This document shows, piece after piece, positions 51,950 to 60,906 of a stretch of DNA of 64,000 nucleotides. Numbering within the stretch: position 1 is the stretch's first letter; each line of letters begins with the position of its first letter. The DNA comes from Acidicapsa acidisoli (GTDB lineage: Bacteria > Acidobacteriota > Terriglobia > Terriglobales > Acidobacteriaceae), in assembly GCF_025685625.1 (NCBI RefSeq), contig NZ_JAGSYI010000002.1, positions 124,001-188,000 of the forward strand, read 5' to 3'. The notes beneath the pieces were generated by a model. The model did not search any database. It saw nothing but the letters and a program-made list of their open reading frames with translations, and was not told the DNA's origin. Position numbers and translations under genes: made by a program.

Positions 51950-53533
51950 TCAAAGAGTTTTCAGGAATGCGATGAGCGCTCGGCGATCTTCTTCGGACAA
52001 ATCCAATCCAAAGGGATGACCTTTGACCGAATAGCTCTCGGCGCCATAAGGTTTGAACCCTGTCGGCTCATAGTCGTCTTGCTGGCGTTTGGGATCGAAC
52101 CAATCTTCGAGAGACGCGCACCAGCCGCTGTGCCCGAACATGCTGCGGTACCAGACGCCCTTCAGCGACGGCACTTTGTAATAACCCGTGCCTCGTCTCG
52201 TTTTTAAGGTCATATTTGGATCTGTCCCAACCGAGAACGGTGCGATGTCGAATTGTTTTCGCGCCTCAGGAGGCACACGGAAACCTTCAGCCGGCGTGAG
52301 CTTGTTGTTGGTGTAAAGAGGAGGCGTGTGACAGGTTCCACACCCTTCGCTCTCAAATATCTTTTTACCGCGATTGGCGAGTGCATCGAACTTGTTCGGA
52401 TTGGGAGGTGGTTCGAGAGCGTACAGGTACATCGCCAATGCATAAAGCTGCTCGTCACTGTATCGACCGCCGACGGCGATCGGATCGTCGGGTTCCGGGC
52501 GTTTTGTCGAGTAGTGAAAATCCGCGGGCACGAAACCGTCGTAAGAAGCAAGATCATCAGCACCCTGGTTCAATGCCGCGTAGCGCATCAGATCCGCGAT
52601 GGAACGGTGCTTTTGCAGTCCTGTGTGGTCCAGGTAACGGCGATCCTTAACGCCAATAAGGTCTGGAATCTGGAGTGGATAAAAGAGGCTGCTCCGATGC
52701 CGGGCTGTTACTTCCGCAGGCATGGCCGCATGCGCGGCGATCAACTGGTCCGTGGTCATGTTGTCTATTGGCATCGATGGATCAGGCTTCTGCCATGGAG
52801 CTGCGTACAACGAATGGTCAAGGTGTCGAAGGTCGGCCTCAGCTTTCCGGGCATCATCGGGATTGGCCAACCGTCTGCCGAAGTACCAAGCTTTGCTTTT
52901 CTCAAACGGGAAGTTCCCCTGGGCACCCTCTAGAACACTTCCATTGGGCATGACTCGCGTGTGGCAAAAGCCGCAGGCAAAATCGCCGAGGTCCACCTCG
53001 CCCTGCTTTCGAATGACATATCGGACAAACGGTACGACTCCATCCTTGGCAACAGGAACACCAGTTGCCTGATACCACTTTAGATCTCGCACGTCGTTCA
53101 TGCTGGCGATCCGATGCGTTGTGAAATAGATCGGCGTGTTGAAGACGATTCGTCCGGCCGCGATCCAGTCTTCACTAGAGCTGAGATTGGGCTTGTGAGC
53201 TGATTCGTCCCACAGGACCTCGGGAGCCTGTTGCTTGAGCCACTCCATATAGTTCGGTGGTTCATGCCCCGGAGCGTAGACCGGGTAGCTCTTGTAGATA
53301 GGACGAACGGGAATGCGGTAGTAATAATCGGAGGCAATGTGCTTTGGCGATCCGACCGGGTCTGCGAGCGGCAGCTCCAATGTCGCGATCGCTTCGTCAT
53401 CCCACACCCGCGGAACCGAAGGCGTGAAAGTTGAGCGTTGGTGCTGGGCCTGGGCATGCGAGAACAGCCACAACCCACTCACGATGACCACCAGCAGAAA
53501 CACAACCTGGGACATCAACCTCAACCTTTTCAT
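51950..53533 (-). CDS. Dihaem c-type cytochrome, RoxA/MauG-like
   Basis: A 527-residue exported protein with two haem sites, CGFCH (DFACGFCHTRVMPNG) and CGTCH (ESEGCGTCHTPPLY). The signal peptide covers residues 1-29. The C-terminal region SLKGVWYRSMFGHSGWCASL and GHPFGLDLSEEDRRALIAFL is typical of the dihaem peroxidase/RoxA-type group, which oxidises or cleaves organic substrates or reduces peroxide. The full substrate is unknown. Its end is 43 bp from the third transposon repeat, and it is divergent from a regulator gene. Confidence 0.85.
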   Translation of the reverse strand: MKRLRLMSQVVFLLVVIVSGLWLFSHAQAQHQRSTFTPSVPRVWDDEAIATLELPLADPVGSPKHIASDYYYRIPVRPIYKSYPVYAPGHEPPNYMEWLKQQAPEVLWDESAHKPNLSSSEDWIAAGRIVFNTPIYFTTHRIASMNDVRDLKWYQATGVPVAKDGVVPFVRYVIRKQGEVDLGDFACGFCHTRVMPNGSVLEGAQGNFPFEKSKAWYFGRRLANPDDARKAEADLRHLDHSLYAAPWQKPDPSMPIDNMTTDQLIAAHAAMPAEVTARHRSSLFYPLQIPDLIGVKDRRYLDHTGLQKHRSIADLMRYAALNQGADDLASYDGFVPADFHYSTKRPEPDDPIAVGGRYSDEQLYALAMYLYALEPPPNPNKFDALANRGKKIFESEGCGTCHTPPLYTNNKLTPAEGFRVPPEARKQFDIAPFSVGTDPNMTLKTRRGTGYYKVPSLKGVWYRSMFGHSGWCASLEDWFDPKRQQDDYEPTGFKPYGAESYSVKGHPFGLDLSEEDRRALIAFLKTL

Positions 53534-53703
53534 GACTGACCTCCGGGGAAACCTCGCAAGGTGGAATCACCGCCAAGCCTGCACATCTTCCTATGTTCCT
53601 GATTTTGTTGGCAATGGAGATAGTCTGTAGAATCCTGTATTTTTCCTTTAGCGGCGGCCGGGGTACTTTCTAGCCAGGACATTGCCGGTTCACCTGAGAG
53701 GTG

Positions 53704-55230
53704 ATGGGGGTTTACCTGAATTCCAGCGTCCTACAGTTCGGAGAATTCGAACTCGACCTCCGTAACCATCGGTTGCGGCGGTCGGGTTCTGAGCTGAAGC
53801 TCGAGCGGATCCCGATGGAACTCCTGATTCTGCTGGCCAGCCGGCCTGGCGAGCTGGTCAGGAGAGAAGAGATCATTCAAGAGCTTTGGGGCGATGAGAT
53901 CAACGTTGATACCGAAAACGCAATCAATACCGCCGTCCGAAAGATACGACAAGTTCTGGGCGACGACTCGTCGAGCCCCCGCTTTGTCCAGACGATCAGC
54001 AAACGAGGATACCGATTCCTGGCTGAGCCCACACGGCCAGCCGTACCGCCTCAGACACCCGCATCAATTTCGAAAGCCGTCCGCTGGAAGACGATCCGAT
54101 GGACACTGCTCGCCGCTATAGCAGCCCTGTTAGGCGTCGGCCTCGTCGTCTGGAGCATCCGTCATTCCCGGCAGGTCCTGCGAGTCTCGAATTACATGGC
54201 AATCACGCATGACGGCCTGCCGAAACAAGGGCCGCTGCTCTCGGACGGCGTTCGCATCTATTTCGTCTCCGGGAGCATGAATCATCGAAGCATCTCTCAG
54301 ATATCGGTCCACGGTGGAGAGTCTTCAACTCTCGTTAGCGCGCTTCAGTCCCCTCGATTGATGGATATCTCATCGAACGGAAGCGAGCTGCTGGCCGCAT
54401 CGTTTGGACCTGATCCTGGCGCTTCAATGGGAGAGAAAGCAGGATTAAACGAGTCGGCTCTGTGGAGCATTTCGTTGCCTTCCGGAAACGTCCGGCGAAT
54501 TGGCGATCTCTTCGCCGATGCCGCCGCGTTCGCTCCAGACGGTCAGAAGATCGCCATTGGCTGGAACCGCGCGCTGTACGTGGTAAACAGCGATGGCACC
54601 GACCAAAGAAAGATTGCTCAATTGTCTGGAACCGCATCGTCCATTCGATGGTCGCCCGATGGAAAGCGATTGCGATTGACCATCATGGACCCGAAGACGC
54701 TTCGGTCGTCCCTTTGGGAGTCGCTCAAAGATGGAACGTCTCTGCACGAAATCCTGGGCGAGTGGAACCCGGTTCCCGCCGAATGCTGCGGACGATGGAG
54801 CCCCGATGGACGCTGGTATGTTTTCCAATCTACCCGAGATGGCAGGACGGATTTATGGGCGCTTCCTGAGTCTTCGGGCCTGATCGACCGCAAGTCACAG
54901 GAGCCCATTCAGTTGACGGCAGGACCAATCAACTCTCTCGCGCCGGAAGTAAGCTCCGACGGACGCAAGCTATACATGATCGGTCAGCAGCTCCGCGGAG
55001 AGTTGAACAGGTACGACGCCAGGTTGAAGGAGTTCGTTCCGTACCTCAATGGCGTATCGGCCGAATTTATTGACTTCTCACGAAACGGAAAGTGGATAGC
55101 CTATGTCAGTTTTCCGGACCATCTGCTCTGGCGCTGCAACGCAAGAGCCATGCCCCGAGTACTTGGCGATAGCCGATTTAAGGTCTGGCACACTGGCTCC
55201 CACGGGAGCGTCAGGTTCGGGTTGTATTGA
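53704..55230 (+). CDS. Winged-helix (OmpR/CadC-type) transmembrane regulator with beta-propeller, truncated
   Basis: Residues ~8-105 are a PhoB/OmpR-type winged helix (FGEFELDLRNHRLRRSGSEL, ELVRREEIIQELWGDEINVD, FVQTISKRGYRFLAE). A membrane helix follows (TLLAAIAALLGVGLVVWSI, about residues 138-157). The rest is a TolB/PD40-type propeller with repeated SPDG motifs (RWSPDGKRLRL, RWSPDGRWYVF). The last blade breaks off in a non-homologous tail after WIAYVSFPDHLLWRC. Related proteins usually continue for more blades, so the 3' end is probably lost. It likely controls the divergent dihaem gene, with the spacer of ~170 bp between them. Confidence 0.8.
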   Translation: MGVYLNSSVLQFGEFELDLRNHRLRRSGSELKLERIPMELLILLASRPGELVRREEIIQELWGDEINVDTENAINTAVRKIRQVLGDDSSSPRFVQTISKRGYRFLAEPTRPAVPPQTPASISKAVRWKTIRWTLLAAIAALLGVGLVVWSIRHSRQVLRVSNYMAITHDGLPKQGPLLSDGVRIYFVSGSMNHRSISQISVHGGESSTLVSALQSPRLMDISSNGSELLAASFGPDPGASMGEKAGLNESALWSISLPSGNVRRIGDLFADAAAFAPDGQKIAIGWNRALYVVNSDGTDQRKIAQLSGTASSIRWSPDGKRLRLTIMDPKTLRSSLWESLKDGTSLHEILGEWNPVPAECCGRWSPDGRWYVFQSTRDGRTDLWALPESSGLIDRKSQEPIQLTAGPINSLAPEVSSDGRKLYMIGQQLRGELNRYDARLKEFVPYLNGVSAEFIDFSRNGKWIAYVSFPDHLLWRCNARAMPRVLGDSRFKVWHTGSHGSVRFGLY

Positions 55231-55580
55231 CAGCACAGTCGGACTTCTGCATCGGGATGAGCTACTGGGAACGCGGCGGCTAAGCAGTACCTATCGCGAG
55301 AGCTCTCTTGGGCCCGCTCTGCAACTACTGGTAGAGAACGTTGACGACTCCGGTGCTGCTGAGTCGATACCCCTTACGCCCAAGCTGAACTCTAGAGATT
55401 CCACGAAGGATCGTTTTGATCCTATCTGGCGCACACCTACCGAAGTCGTATACCTATCGGGATCGGAGCAATGATGAGACCTCTATCGATGAAGTGCATG
55501 CTCACAAGTTTGTATCTAGCATTAGTCGCCTCATGTTTGCAGGGTCAGACAAAGCCAATGAGCATGACATCGCTTCTAGT
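55231..55580. other. Debris after the regulator
   Basis: No intact gene. One frame (55103-55474) shows beta-propeller-like stretches such as EYLAIADLRSGTLAPTGA and may be the tail of the regulator or of another propeller in a shifted frame. Confidence 0.4.
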
Positions 55581-55739
55581 TCATGCCTGGGTACCGTCCG
55601 CGACCGGCACGACTTGCCCATTAAGCAGCACATGGCCCGGCTTGACCCGGCCGTTACCACCGCGAGCGGCAGGTGATCGTTTCCACTTCCCCTCCGCGTC
55701 CTTATATCTGACCATCAAGGTCACTACCTTGGTATCCAT
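55581..55739 (-). pseudogene. N-terminal remnant of a tyrosine recombinase (island integrase)
   Basis: From an ATG at 55739 the minus strand encodes VVTLMVRYKDAEGKWKRSPA followed by GGNGRVKPGHVLLNGQ, then stops after 52 codons. This resembles the N-terminal arm-binding part of acidobacterial phage-type integrases. The core-binding and catalytic domains are absent. It starts ~90 bp from the right attachment repeat and reads into the island, as expected for an island integrase. Confidence 0.6.
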
Positions 55740-55828
55740 TTGGGAATTATATGGCCTTTTGCGCGACAACCGCACGACAACGAAACCATACTATGCGTAT
55801 TTACTAGGGTTTTTGGTGCTACATTCCA

Positions 55829-55850
55829 GAATCCCACTCTCTCCGCCATT
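55829..55850. other. attR: copy of the tRNA-Ser 3' end
   Basis: An exact 22-bp copy of 36901-36922 in the same orientation (GAATCCCACTCTCTCCGCCA, TT), with no tRNA body upstream. It marks the right border of the island. Confidence 0.85.
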
Positions 55851-56027
55851 TTTCATATTAACTTATTGATTTTATTTAACTTATAGTGACTGTCGAGGGT
55901 CGAATCACCCTTGTTATTCCTTGTGAAATCTGACTAGACCTCTCCGACGCTATCCCCTCATCTGTTCAATCGCAAAAGCTAGACTTTCCACCCGCATCTT
56001 GCCTTCCCTCTTTGCGACAGCTAGACA

Positions 56028-56439
56028 ACGGCAGCGGAGAGTAGTCGTTTGCCAATCGGAGGCTGACGTCCTTGGTTTTTCGAGTGGAAGAAGGTGAATG
56101 GGAAGCCTGGACCGAAATACAAGATTTCCGTTCCTGGCTGTGACCTATTCGGCTTCGCTGGATTGTGAGGAAACTGGACTAATCCCAAGACGAACCAGTG
56201 GGAAAAGACGTTCTCGATACTCACGACTACGCCCAACACTGCAATGCGGCCATTCCACAACCGCCAGCCGGGTCATCCTAGAGCCTAGTGAGTACGAGGA
56301 GTGGTTGACGCCTACTGAGCGGCCTCCGGTCCATCTGTTGCGTATCCTGCCGGAAGAGAAGATCCACATTGCGCCTGTAGCGGCACCAAAGCAGGAGCCA
56401 CCGGAGACTGTGCCGGTGACGGGCAGCTTGTTTGAGTGA
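56028..56439 (+). pseudogene. SRAP domain protein (YedK/HMCES-like), broken
   Basis: Several frames together spell a SOS-response-associated peptidase: RPWFFEWKKVNGKPGPKYKI, then DLFGFAGL, a TGA where the family has Trp, then TNPKTNQWEKTFSILTTTPN, a frameshift, and VILEPSEYEEWLTPTERPPV to the end TGSLFE. Such enzymes crosslink to abasic sites in single-stranded DNA. The N-terminal catalytic cysteine region is absent. At least one stop in place of Trp and one frameshift make it inactive. Confidence 0.75.
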
Positions 56440-57233
56440 CATCCGTGCCCAGTACCGAGTTATTAGACCCCATGAAGGTGCCCAGTGAATCACAGCCGAT
56501 GCCGTTCTGAATTAATTCCCGATTCTTAAACGATCGTTCCATAAAATCGGCAATCAGAAAAACCACAGTAAGGACCAGTAAGAACTCTAGGGTTCCCATT
56601 ATCAAAGCCTCTTTATCGCAGTCAACGGATGAGGGGAAGAGATACGTCAAATTCGAATGTAGAAGTACACAATTGGTTGCCCGTTCAGACCATTTTTTTT
56701 GATGAATCAGAACAATGCAACTGTCACACCCGGTATTTGCTATCATCCGAACGAACCAACGCGAATCAGACCCACACAATTCTGCCGTGTGTAGTCGATG
56801 CGGGAATGTCTACTGGCTAACTGCGGGCGTGGACAGGCGATTGTTGACACTCAAGATGGGCAGTAAGGTCCAAAGGGAATGACGAGGCAGCAAGTAAATC
56901 CGTTAAAGGCAACGAACTGCAATTACTGATCCTCTTCTGGTGACTCTAAAGAATTCAGATGAGTCATCAAAAGGACCGCCTTCACAATGAATTCCAGTCA
57001 CCCACGCCACAAACAGACAGCTTCTCTGATCCCTATATAAAATCTATCCATGCAAACCCAGCATCGAACTGGGAAACGGAGCAACAGAAGTCGTGGCACC
57101 TCCCCAAACTGCATTCTTGACGTTCGCAAATGTCTGCTCCCACATGAGTGGCACTGCATAGATCACCGCGTCCATTGAAGCCCGTCTATAACAGAGCCAT
57201 TACATCAAATTAGGACGATTGATTTATCGCAGC
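56440..57233. other. Long gap with at most one weak small ORF
   Basis: About 800 bp with low coding character. A minus-strand frame from an ATG at 56599 (MGTLEFLLVLTVVFLIADFM) could be a small membrane protein, but it runs antisense into the broken SRAP gene and is doubtful. Nothing else is recognised. Confidence 0.35.
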
Positions 57234-57395
57234 TCACATTGCGTAAACATGCAACAGCCACCAGATAAGAAACAACGCAACGATACCCAGTAAGATATGG
57301 GCGATCCAATGGCCCGGCGTAGTAGGTCGTCCAAACCTGAACATGCGTGCGATGGTATCAGTATCCCTGCAATCCGGGCAGATAATGTTGCGCAT
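57234..57395 (-). CDS. Small zinc-ribbon membrane protein (53 aa)
   Basis: Starting at 57395, MRNIICPDCRDTDTIARMFR has a single CPDC zinc-knuckle-like motif, and a membrane helix follows (IAHILLGIVALFLIWWLLHV). Such short C-x2-C/helix proteins are common but uncharacterised. The ribosome site is weak. Confidence 0.45.
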   Translation of the reverse strand: MRNIICPDCRDTDTIARMFRFGRPTTPGHWIAHILLGIVALFLIWWLLHVYAM

Positions 57396-57574
57396 GATGA
57401 GCCGGTAACGAATCGCATGAGCGTATAAAGTGCGGTGCCTCAATCCGCTTGGATAGTAAGCGACCGCCTCGGAGAGACGGCTTACACGGTGCGGTTGCAC
57501 GTTTGCAATTTGAGCAATACCGCGCAGATTTTGCTACGCTGTTATGGAACCCTGTATACATCGTGAGGAGCTTC

Positions 57575-57757
57575 ATGCAAGAAACGTGGATAATCGAACG
57601 TAATACAGGTTCGCGAGCATTTATCGCCACAGGGAATCTTATAAAAGTGGTATGGCGTCCGCAAATTATGAGCAGGCAAGACTTTTCCAATTTGCTTGTT
57701 CCGGGCACTGATGTCGATGAACGAGGTCTAAGAATTACACTAGAGCAGTGGTTATAA
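57575..57757 (+). CDS. Small hypothetical protein (60 aa)
   Basis: The ATG at 57575 has GAGGAG 5 nt upstream. The product, MQETWIIERNTGSRAFIATG then NLIKVVWRPQIM..., is compact with balanced charge. No family recognised. The frame open upstream is not needed. Confidence 0.5.
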   Translation: MQETWIIERNTGSRAFIATGNLIKVVWRPQIMSRQDFSNLLVPGTDVDERGLRITLEQWL

Positions 57758-57874
57758 GGCGGTTACATAGACTCGACACTCGCTCAGCAGAATCGAAGAT
57801 TTGCGCTAAACCTTGATGAGTTCAACTTCGCGACTTTCCTCGAACATATAACTTGCCATCGCCAGCGCAGAGTC

Positions 57875-58069
57875 CTAGCGGGAATTAGCGCACTCCGGAT
57901 GAAGCATCCGATCCAGACTCAATCCGTGGCAGTCGTGACCGGCTTCTGCCGCCTCCAGCTCAGACTCCTCAGCTTTGTAGATGATGGTTAAGAAGCATTT
58001 AGGACAGATTAAATCGAAGGTTCCATCGGCGTTGCGCCGACGTGGGAAGGCGTGAGTTGTAGCGGCCAT
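57875..58069 (-). CDS. Small conserved-looking zinc-finger-like protein (64 aa)
   Basis: MAATTHAFPRRRNADGTFDL is followed by ICPKCFLTIIYKAEE and a C-terminal HDCHGLSLDRMLHPEC. Two cysteine/histidine pairs could bind zinc. AGAGG is 5 nt before the ATG. I have the impression that similar short proteins are frequent in acidobacteria; function unknown. Confidence 0.6.
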   Translation of the reverse strand: MAATTHAFPRRRNADGTFDLICPKCFLTIIYKAEESELEAAEAGHDCHGLSLDRMLHPECANSR

Positions 58070-58127
58070 GCTGGCCTCTTTCTAGGGCCCGATACGTTTC
58101 ATAGGCGTGAAAACAATATACTCCTGT

Positions 58128-58304
58128 TTATTCAAGGACTGGGTTCGATCTAATGCCCAACTTCTTCACGGTCACTTCCCATGCGGATTGCCCGTCGATT
58201 ACTGGCACTTCCAAGTGATCTAAATCCATTCGTTTAACGAACTCGACCAACTGAGCAGCGGCGAGATCGGCAGACCTTGCATATTGGTCAGATTCGTCGC
58301 TCAT
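58128..58304 (-). CDS. Small hypothetical protein (58 aa)
   Basis: An ATG at 58304 is preceded by a strong AGGAGG at 5 nt. It opens a 58-codon frame, MSDESDQYARSADLAAAQLV then EFVKRMDLDHLEVPVIDGQS. The product is acidic with helical segments. No family recognised. Confidence 0.55.
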   Translation of the reverse strand: MSDESDQYARSADLAAAQLVEFVKRMDLDHLEVPVIDGQSAWEVTVKKLGIRSNPVLE

Positions 58305-58431
58305 TGGGCCTCCTTTTTCGTGAAATCTGGCCCATGAGAAAGACTCACTCTATCCTCTGAAAGTCGCAGGTCAGGGTCAAAAGAGACCATGTTCGACGAT
58401 TATCATTTCGCGGATTCTAAATTCAGAGGGG

Positions 58432-58834
58432 TTAATTCATGTCTGCGGTGATTTCCCTGATGTGATGGCTACCTGTCAGCATTGCGGCGACTTCCTTGAT
58501 TAGCGCGGTCGGGCTTCCTGCCTCGAGGCTCTTGCTGAGAGTGCCCTTTGGCACGAATACGCAGGAGTCCGTGAGAAGTAAGATGGGCAGCCCGGATTGT
58601 CCCGGCTCAACTCGTCACTGTATGGAACGGCATACTCGGGACCAACATGGAGAGCAAGAATTATCAAGTCGAAACGACCTTCGTCGCCTATACGACGGGC
58701 ATCTGCGAACCTAGGCCTCACCGTAACTTCGTAGCCCGCGTGTTCCAGTAGCCCGCGTGTTCCAATAGTTGCACTCTGGTGTTGCGCCGGTCGTCGTCTA
58801 GGTCAATGAGCATCACTCTGAACCGGGTTTGCAT
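58432..58834 (-). pseudogene. Response-regulator receiver, broken by a 17-bp tandem duplication
   Basis: The frame from 58834 (FRVMLIDLDDDRRNTRVQLL, EHAGY) reaches a directly repeated 17-bp block (58731-58747 and 58748-58764), which shifts the frame. The receiver continues in another frame: VTVRPRFADARRIGDEGRFD, LIILALHVGPEYAVPYS, and after one more shift LPILLLTDSCVFVPKGTLSK. The Asp pocket (IDLDDD) and the 'LIILAL' strand are recognisable, but the phosphorylated Asp is replaced (LALHVGP). Confidence 0.65.
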
Positions 58835-59001
58835 TGTTGGGGCCTTCAATTGGATTGTGGCAATAGTATACGCCCGTCCAGACAACACTTTGTTTGCGGC
58901 TGAACATTGAACTATATCTCTTCTCGATGCTGTTCTAACGAGTAAAGGAATCTCGCTCTTTATCGAAAGGTTCGCAGTGCAATGATATTTTCCGCCTACT
59001 G

Positions 59002-59181
59002 TCAGTAGCGAGAACCGAAAAAATAGAAAGCCCTATCGACAACGCGAAAAAGCTCCCAATTACCGTTCCTGTCCAAGCAGACCCGGTCGCTAACGGACGG
59101 AACATGGCCATCGTAGGCTTCGATGTTCGGGGCGATGCTTTCAGAACCTACGCCGTCTAAAAACTCAAGCCCAGTAATCAT
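59002..59181 (-). CDS. Small hypothetical protein (59 aa)
   Basis: The ATG at 59181 opens MITGLEFLDGVGSESIAPNI then EAYDGHVPSVSDRV..., an acidic 59-residue product ending with RAFYFFGSRY. AAGGGG lies 9 nt upstream. Unrecognised; plausible from composition. Confidence 0.4.
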   Translation of the reverse strand: MITGLEFLDGVGSESIAPNIEAYDGHVPSVSDRVCLDRNGNWELFRVVDRAFYFFGSRY

Positions 59182-59239
59182 GACAAAACACCCCTTCCTG
59201 GAAATTGGAATTCCTCATCTGATGAATCGCAAACGTCCG

Positions 59240-59467
59240 CTACTTTCCAGACGTCTTCTTATGAACAGCCCAACGGCGTTTAACAGCCTCGGCAATGCGC
59301 TTATGGCCTTCAGGGGAAATATTGTGCTTTCTGGCTGGCTTGTCAACCGTGGTGGCACCCTTCGGTCTTTCTGGTGCTCGTCCGCTACCGCCATTCAGAA
59401 GCGAGCGAGCCTGTTTCAGGTTCGCAATTTCGCTATCTAGTTCCGCTAGAATTGCCGCAAGTGTCAT
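59240..59467 (-). CDS. Small helical, basic-tailed protein (75 aa)
   Basis: The start at 59467 (GAGG 6 nt upstream) gives MTLAAILAELDSEIANLKQA, a coiled helix, then a linker and the basic segment HNISPEGHKRIAEAVKRRWA ending VHKKTSGK. The 'SPEGRKRIAEAVKRRWA' motif recurs in many bacterial small proteins and may bind nucleic acid. Function unknown. Confidence 0.6.
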   Translation of the reverse strand: MTLAAILAELDSEIANLKQARSLLNGGSGRAPERPKGATTVDKPARKHNISPEGHKRIAEAVKRRWAVHKKTSGK

Positions 59468-59564
59468 AATGCCCTCGTAATCTCTCACTCGAAAAGCTGG
59501 TTCTATCAGCGCCCACCACTGACACCAACATTACCTGAACAACACTTAATTGCTGTGATTGATT

Positions 59565-59957
59565 ATGGACAGAGAGATGAATAAACATAGAGTTCTCATC
59601 ATTGATGACAGCGTAGCCAATTCCGAAGGACTCGCAGAGTTGCTTTCGCTGATGGGATTCGAAACAGTATCCACCACGTCGGGAATACGCGGCTTAGAAC
59701 TTGTATCGAAGTAGAACCCCCATGCCGTTCTGACTGATTTAGACTTGCCAGACCTGCACGGCAATGAAGTGTGCAGGCGCATTCGATCAAACCCGGAGTG
59801 GGAAGCGATTGCAGTCATCCTTCAGACCGGATCGCAGCCAGTTCTCCTCGCTTCCCCCATCTCATCGATACTGGCATCAGCGACACGATCAAATCTGCCT
59901 CGACGAGAAATCCGCCGATTAGAATCCGCAACCATCGCATCCTCGCTACAATCCTAG
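59565..59957 (+). pseudogene. CheY-like response regulator, in-frame stop and frameshift
   Basis: From the ATG at 59565 a receiver begins RVLIIDDSVANSEGLAELLS and reaches a TAG at 59712 (ELVSK, stop, NPHAVLTDLDLPDLHGNEV). The phospho-acceptor Asp in TDLDLPD lies just after the stop. Near residue 89 (AVILQTGS) the frame shifts; the continuation PRFPHLIDTGISDTIK is found in another frame. The gene is dead. Confidence 0.75.
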
Positions 59958-60215
59958 CCGATTCGTTTCCCACTTCCACCTCTCTGCTTTCTTATATGCA
60001 CTTTCTTTTTGCTGCAATCATGGATTGTTAAAAGCAGAAATCCGGTTCTGCACCTCGGCCGTAGCGAGCCGACGCGCGATGTTGGAAGAACAGCTTGCCT
60101 GTGCCACTTTGGCGTGAGAGTCGGAACCTGGCGGCTATTCTTAGTCATAAGAAATTAATCTAAGGCGCTTAGCGGAAAGTTAAGATTAGATGATATTGAT
60201 CTCAAAGGAGATGCC

Positions 60216-60560
60216 ATGGCAACGACGGCGGGGACTGCGTTTCGTTACGAGATTGAAGAGTCGGAAGACGAAAACAAATATGTAACCACAACCATCAAGT
60301 GCCACGGTAAGCTCTTAAGCGAAAACTCCGCGGAAATCAAGGCGCTGGTTATGCCGTTGCTCCAACGGGGTGGCCGCACAGTGCTCGACTTCTCCGATCT
60401 TGAACATCTGGATAGCTCGGGTTTGGGCGCGTTGGTAGGGCTTAAGATCTCAGCGATTAATCGCGGCGCGTGTGTCCTGGAACTGGTCAATCTGACACCA
60501 CGCATCAAGCAGTTGCTCACCGTTACCAACTTGCTGCAGCTGTTCGGACAAAAGACTTAG
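60216..60560 (+). CDS. STAS-domain anti-sigma factor antagonist
   Basis: A 114-residue STAS domain protein (SpoIIAA/RsbV type). The phosphorylation site is in DFSDLEHLDSSGLGALVGLK, preceded by LVMPLLQRGGRTVLDF. AAAGGAG precedes the ATG by 6 nt. It should control a partner-switching kinase/anti-sigma protein, not visible here. It sits before a Ser/Thr kinase gene, which may or may not be its partner. Confidence 0.9.
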   Translation: MATTAGTAFRYEIEESEDENKYVTTTIKCHGKLLSENSAEIKALVMPLLQRGGRTVLDFSDLEHLDSSGLGALVGLKISAINRGACVLELVNLTPRIKQLLTVTNLLQLFGQKT

Positions 60561-60906
60561 GACTTCGGGCTAACCGAGATCTGAATCGTTGCGAAAATAG
60601 GACGAAGCTGGCTGCCGAGCAGCCAAGATACTAGATTTGTGTTCGCTGGGCCGCTGCTGAGGTCTGGAGATCAGCTGGAAGTGTTCCTCTGCACGGCTGA
60701 AAGCTTGTGTTCTGAGGCGGCCCGACGGTACACCGATTATCGGGTATACCCCGAAGCGCCGAACGCGCAGCATTCAAGCCAACGCCTTACCCGCGTCCAT
60801 CCACGAATCATTTATACTCCAGGCATCACACCGGACCTGAAGTTCTCATCTGGAACTTGTGGACTGGTGTTTTTCCGTTCAATTCTGGCAGGTTGTGAAG
60901 TGCGAA
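60561..60906. other. Gap before the kinase gene
   Basis: About 345 bp. I see a short hairpin GGCTGC-CGA-GCAGCC without a T-run, and no gene. It should contain the kinase promoter. Confidence 0.35.

Larger units (their letters stand above)
36923..55850. mobile_element. Genomic island in tRNA-Ser(GGA), about 18.9 kb
   Basis: It is bounded by the tRNA-Ser 3' end and an exact 22-bp copy of it. Next to the right copy is the N-terminal remnant of a tyrosine recombinase. Inside are small unknown genes, a Tn3-family transposon, a multihaem cytochrome/porin operon, a stress protein, a dihaem protein and a regulator. The integrase is broken, so the island is probably no longer able to excise by itself. 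Confidence 0.75.
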
